Shown piece after piece: positions 11,375-13,677 of a stretch of 13,677 nt of DNA. The stretch is from Candidatus Moraniibacteriota bacterium (GTDB taxonomy: Bacteria; Patescibacteriota; Minisyncoccia; Moranbacterales; UBA2206), in NCBI GenBank assembly GCA_026396205.1, contig JAPLXF010000034.1, positions 1 to 13,677 of the forward strand, written 5' to 3'. Below the pieces are notes generated by a model. It saw only the letters and a program-made list of their open reading frames with translations. It searched no databases and was not told the DNA's origin. The position numbers and the translations under genes are program-made. Within the stretch, counting starts at the first letter, position 1; each line of letters opens with the position of its first letter.

Positions 11375-11392
11375 ACAGCTAAATAAGAATAA

Positions 11393-11425
11393 AAAACAGC
11401 CCCGACGTAATGTCGGGGCTGTTTT
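11393..11425 (+). terminator. Strong bidirectional-type terminator
   Basis: AAAACAGCCCCGAC (11393-11406), loop GTAAT, GTCGGGGCTGTTTT (11412-11425): a perfect 14-bp stem with A and T ends. Confidence 0.93.
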
Positions 11426-11426
11426 C

Positions 11427-11455
11427 TTGACAAAATTGGATTTCAAGACTATCAT
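11427..11455 (+). promoter_or_regulatory. Predicted sigma-70 promoter of the HEYIHH protein gene
   Basis: TTGACA (11427-11432), 17 nt, TATCAT (11450-11455). It starts 2 nt after the preceding terminator. The predicted start near 11462 leaves a leader of about 20 nt. Confidence 0.75.
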
Positions 11456-11482
11456 TCCGGGTTAAATTATTTGACTGTTATT

Positions 11483-12085
11483 ATGCTAAAATCCAATAAA
11501 TTTCTAGCTATTGAGCTTATTTTTACCGCCGTCTTGGCAGGTTTGGCTGTTTTTCATGATTTGCAGCCAGCTTTGGCTAAAAACTCGGAAATTAGCCTGG
11601 AAGCAAGCCCAAAAAGCGTCCAAAAAGTCCCAGCCTGCAATCTGGAAAGCGAAGCTTGGAATTTTGTGGAACAAATTTATCTGGCCTCTCCGGATCATTT
11701 TTCCGTCCGCAAGCCGTATATAGTGTATTTAAGGGAGGAAGATAAAAATGACAGACAAGGCGTAACCCTGGGCGAATCGGACGGACAGAAAATATACATT
11801 TATGAAAAAGGCCTTGATAAATTATATGGCCAAAATTGTTCCAGTGAAAAAGATGAAATGCTCAAAAATACTATCAACCATGAATATATCCATCACATTG
11901 CTTTCAACCTGAAAAATTTCAAAAATCGTTCCGGCATTGCGGATGATGAAAAATTGGCGGTGATCGGAGGCGAATACGCTCTGGCGCAAATGGTTTGGAA
12001 ACAGGCTAATGCCAGCGCGGACAAGATCGATCCGCAAGATTTCGACAAAATTTACCAACTGGAAAATATCCTTTCGGCGCTTTGA
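11483..12085 (+). CDS. Exported HExxH zinc-peptidase-like protein
   Basis: 200 residues from ATG 11483. An in-frame TTG at 11471 would add four residues; ATG is preferred because it gives a compact basic N-region before the hydrophobic signal (8-25), and QPALA at 28-32 could be a cleavage site. The mature part has HEYIHH at 133-138, the HExxH zinc motif with an extra His, and a downstream GGEY with E164 as possible third ligand in a helix (AVIGGEYALAQMVW). The segment KPYIVYLREED (strand) before it and GLDKLYGQN fit a small gluzincin-like fold. Two cysteines lie upstream of the motif. Substrate unknown. The motif resembles the HEYFH of the large membrane protein at 3416, but the rest differs. 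A strong promoter and terminator lie immediately upstream. Confidence 0.75.
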   Translation: MLKSNKFLAIELIFTAVLAGLAVFHDLQPALAKNSEISLEASPKSVQKVPACNLESEAWNFVEQIYLASPDHFSVRKPYIVYLREEDKNDRQGVTLGESDGQKIYIYEKGLDKLYGQNCSSEKDEMLKNTINHEYIHHIAFNLKNFKNRSGIADDEKLAVIGGEYALAQMVWKQANASADKIDPQDFDKIYQLENILSAL

Positions 12086-12110
12086 TTTTTATCTCTGAAT
12101 GTGCTATAAT
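12082..12110 (+). promoter_or_regulatory. Predicted promoter of the lysozyme-like gene
   Basis: TTGATT (12082-12087) overlaps the stop of the previous gene. After 17 nt comes TATAAT (12105-12110) with a TGC extension. Transcription should begin near 12117, just upstream of the hairpin at 12120. Confidence 0.8.
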
Positions 12111-12119
12111 AGAAACAGT

Positions 12120-12148
12120 AAAAACGGGTGCAGCCCGTTTTTATTTTT
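12120..12148 (+). terminator. Terminator-like hairpin between promoter and start codon
   Basis: AAAAACGGG (12120-12128), loop TGCAG, CCCGTTTTT (12134-12142), then ATTTTT. By sequence it is an intrinsic terminator and could end the upstream transcript. Because it lies after the promoter at 12082-12110 it could also attenuate the downstream gene. Confidence 0.75.
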
Positions 12149-12158
12149 AACCTAAAAA

Positions 12159-12755
12159 ATGAACCAAAAAAACGAAAAGCTTTCAACTGCCAGTCTTTTA
12201 TATATTGGCGAAGATCACCCGGCAATCAAATATTCATTGCTGGCCGTTTTTTTGCTTAGCTGTTTATTTTTTATTTTTTTTGTTAGCGAAGTTAACCGGG
12301 AAATAGCAGCCGATACGAATGCTAACCCAAAAATTGAAACACCACTGGAAAGCAAGGTGCAGAAAATTACGGAAGGCCATCCTTTGGAATATATGGCGCC
12401 CTACATTGCCCAGCGCCCTAAAAAAGTAGCCTACTTTTTAGTAGCCATTGCCAAAAAAGAAAGCGATTGGGGCAACGTGGCGCCAGAGAAGGATGGGTTG
12501 GACTGCTTTAATTATTGGGGCTATCGGGGCAAGGAAAATACCACGCATTCCGGCTACAGCTGTTTCGATAATCGCGAACAAGCCATCGAAGTGGTGGGCG
12601 ACCGGATTGAAAGGCTGATCAAACAGGACTTGGATACACCGCGCGAAATGGTGGTTTGGAAATGCGGTTCGGACTGTTCTTGGGACAATCCGGCGGCAGT
12701 GGAGGATTGGATTAATGATGTGGCTTATTATTTGGAAAAGCTGGAAAAAGGCTGA
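12159..12755 (+). CDS. Membrane-anchored lysozyme-like muralytic enzyme
   Basis: 198 residues. A cytoplasmic N-terminus of about 23 residues, one transmembrane helix (24-42, SLLAVFLLSCLFFIFFVS) and a short linker precede a domain at 75-195 with the lysozyme/transglycosylase pattern: LVAIAKKESDWGN with E101 as candidate catalytic acid, CFNYWGYRG, HSGYSCFDNREQAIEVVGDRI, and a C-terminal helical stretch. Enzymes of this group cut the glycan strand of peptidoglycan between MurNAc and GlcNAc. Several cysteines suggest disulfides outside the cytoplasm. The next gene encodes an amidase, so the two may attack glycan and peptide bonds in the same wall. Its expression may pass through the hairpin at 12120. 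It could be inactive or only binding; E101 is the only catalytic residue I can point to. Confidence 0.78.
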   Translation: MNQKNEKLSTASLLYIGEDHPAIKYSLLAVFLLSCLFFIFFVSEVNREIAADTNANPKIETPLESKVQKITEGHPLEYMAPYIAQRPKKVAYFLVAIAKKESDWGNVAPEKDGLDCFNYWGYRGKENTTHSGYSCFDNREQAIEVVGDRIERLIKQDLDTPREMVVWKCGSDCSWDNPAAVEDWINDVAYYLEKLEKG

Positions 12756-12767
12756 AAGAAGCTTTTT
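12745..12767 (+). terminator. Weak stem-loop overlapping the stop of the lysozyme-like gene
   Basis: AAAAAG[g]CT, loop GAAAGA, AGCTTTTTT: an 8-bp, mostly A/T stem with one bulge and a T-run. It may terminate partially. Confidence 0.35.
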
Positions 12768-12774
12768 TAGACTG

Positions 12775-12780
12775 TATAAT
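12775..12780 (+). promoter_or_regulatory. Predicted -10 element for the amidase gene
   Basis: TATAAT preceded by TG, 13 nt before the ATG at 12794, giving a leader of about 7 nt. No good -35 is seen. Confidence 0.4.
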
Positions 12781-12793
12781 TTATAAAATATAA

Positions 12794-13513
12794 ATGCCAA
12801 AAAAAATTATAGTTTTAGTTTTAGCCGGCTTAATCCTTGCAGGACTAAGTCTTTTTATTTTTTTAAAACCCCGCACGCAAAAATTTGATTTTAAGGAAAA
12901 TAATCTTTCGGCAGAAATTAAGCCGGAAGAAAATATCAATGCCGAAACCGCCGATGCAGAGGGACAGAATATAAGCAGTCCGGAAACTGTAATAGAAAAT
13001 ACCCAGCCGGAAACCAAAAAACCGGAAGAAAAAAAAGCTGATCTGCCAGCCGTGGCTGGTTTTATGAAAAAACTGGTCAGTTGGGGTTTTCAAGCTGCTT
13101 CCGGGCGGAAAATCGATACCATTATCATCCATTCTTCGTATAATGCTTTAGGCGGTGACAAATACGACGTAGCCAAATTAATTGTAGAATATAAAGAATA
13201 CGGCGTAGCTCCGCACTATTTGATTGATAGAAACGGGAAAATCTATCAGTTGGTGGAAGAAAAAAATATTGCCTACCATGCCGGCGAAAGCCGGGTTCCC
13301 GACGGCCGGACAGGCGTTAATAATTTTTCCATCGGCATCGAGCTGATGAATACCCAGTCTGATAAATATACATCGGCGCAATATAACGCTCTTAAAAATT
13401 TAATCCAAGGCATAAAAAGCCGCTATCAGATAAAATATGTTCTTGGCCACAATCAGATTGCCGAAGGGCGCAAAGACGACCCTTGGAATTTTGACTGGAA
13501 TGAGCTAAAATAA
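12794..13513 (+). CDS. Membrane-anchored N-acetylmuramoyl-L-alanine amidase (Amidase_2)
   Basis: 239 residues. An N-terminal transmembrane anchor (4-24) and a polar Glu/Pro-rich linker (about 30-85) lead to an Amidase_2/PGRP-type domain at 105-235. Zinc ligands are visible as H113 (IIIHSS), H219 (LGHNQ) and D229 (KDDPW). E183 in IGIELMN and the AYHAGES segment are also typical. The enzyme cleaves the bond between MurNAc and the L-Ala of the stem peptide. The domain is complete and no catalytic residue is missing. It follows the lysozyme-like gene after 38 nt, so the pair covers both glycan and stem-peptide cleavage; roles in own-wall turnover or attack on a host cell wall cannot be told apart from sequence. 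The next gene starts 9 nt later. Confidence 0.92.
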   Translation: MPKKIIVLVLAGLILAGLSLFIFLKPRTQKFDFKENNLSAEIKPEENINAETADAEGQNISSPETVIENTQPETKKPEEKKADLPAVAGFMKKLVSWGFQAASGRKIDTIIIHSSYNALGGDKYDVAKLIVEYKEYGVAPHYLIDRNGKIYQLVEEKNIAYHAGESRVPDGRTGVNNFSIGIELMNTQSDKYTSAQYNALKNLIQGIKSRYQIKYVLGHNQIAEGRKDDPWNFDWNELK

Positions 13514-13522
13514 TCCCGGCTT

Positions 13523-13677
13523 ATGAAATTGGAGATAATCATAAAAAATAGGGAAATAAAAATAATCCTAAAAAATGGAAAGCTTATTATAGGTAACCTT
13601 TCTTTTCCGGAGGAAAGGAATCTTTTGCAGAAGCTGCTGCCGGCAATCGATAAAATATTAACTCGCAATAAACTTTC
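13523..13677 (+). CDS. 5' fragment of a possible TsaB-like protein, cut by window edge
   Basis: 51 complete codons from ATG 13523, nine bases after the amidase stop and open to the window edge. It begins with two short strands (KLEIIIKNREIKIILKNGKLI). EERNLLQKLLPAIDKILTRNKLS then resembles the helix of TsaB-type proteins (LLPxIDxLLxxxxLS) that precedes the glycine-rich SGPGSFTGLR region, which lies outside the window. TsaB is the non-catalytic partner of TsaD in making t6A37 on tRNA. The usual LxIDTS-like N-terminus is degenerate here, as I recall from CPR homologues. The identification rests on one helix. Confidence 0.45.
   Translation, partial: MKLEIIIKNREIKIILKNGKLIIGNLSFPEERNLLQKLLPAIDKILTRNKL

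Overview
The window looks like chromosomal DNA from a Patescibacteria/CPR bacterium, probably Parcubacteria-like. Every gene is on the + strand. Intergenic spaces are tight, Shine-Dalgarno sequences are mostly absent, and UGA is used as an ordinary stop (for example the ATGA overlap at 5653-5656). There are many small or membrane-anchored proteins of a kind I associate with this group. UGA as stop argues against Gracilibacteria/Absconditabacteria, which recode it. This placement is inference from gene content.

Layout: (1) 1-1376 is the 3' part of RNase Y, cut by the window edge, followed by a strong terminator. (2) 1387-2402 holds the HU gene and tRNA-Pro(TGG) and tRNA-Gly(TCC). They sit in a dense set of imperfect hairpins sharing a CCCCG.../...CGGGG base, which look REP-like, plus an AT-rich inverted repeat. 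(3) 2403-5656 is an AT-rich accessory block: a HicB/HicA-like toxin-antitoxin pair in antitoxin-first order, a large membrane metallopeptidase with HEYFH...EEG motifs, and a tail-anchored small protein. (4) 5653-6685 is a membrane-anchored PLD-type nuclease next to a membrane-anchored OB-fold protein. (5) 6739-7258 encodes three tiny proteins (basic, two-TM, and coiled-coil plus TM) ending in a strong terminator. (6) 7322-8480 is the most unusual gene: one protein with a winged-helix domain, a GHKL ATPase domain and a DUF4325 STAS-like domain. It has a perfect consensus promoter that would give a leaderless mRNA, behind helically phased ACAAyT repeats. (7) 8480-9178 is a membrane-anchored Cys-repeat protein. 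(8) 9308-13513 is a run of exported or membrane-anchored proteins: a conserved candidate TIM-barrel-like protein, a Gmad2 lipoprotein, a second zinc-peptidase-like protein, a lysozyme-like muralytic enzyme and an Amidase_2 N-acetylmuramoyl-L-alanine amidase. The window ends in the 5' part of a gene that may be TsaB-like.

The genes fall into two themes. One is surface or envelope enzymology: two candidate metallopeptidases, a nuclease/OB pair, two peptidoglycan hydrolases and a lipoprotein. The other is regulation and conflict: HicBA and the winged-helix/GHKL/DUF4325 protein. An identical 34-bp element at 3191-3224 and 8480-8513, each 28-29 nt before an ATG, suggests that the membrane metallopeptidase and the Cys-repeat protein share a promoter. 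It also indicates that the metallopeptidase's true start is at 3253, in another frame, so its N-terminus is probably frameshifted.
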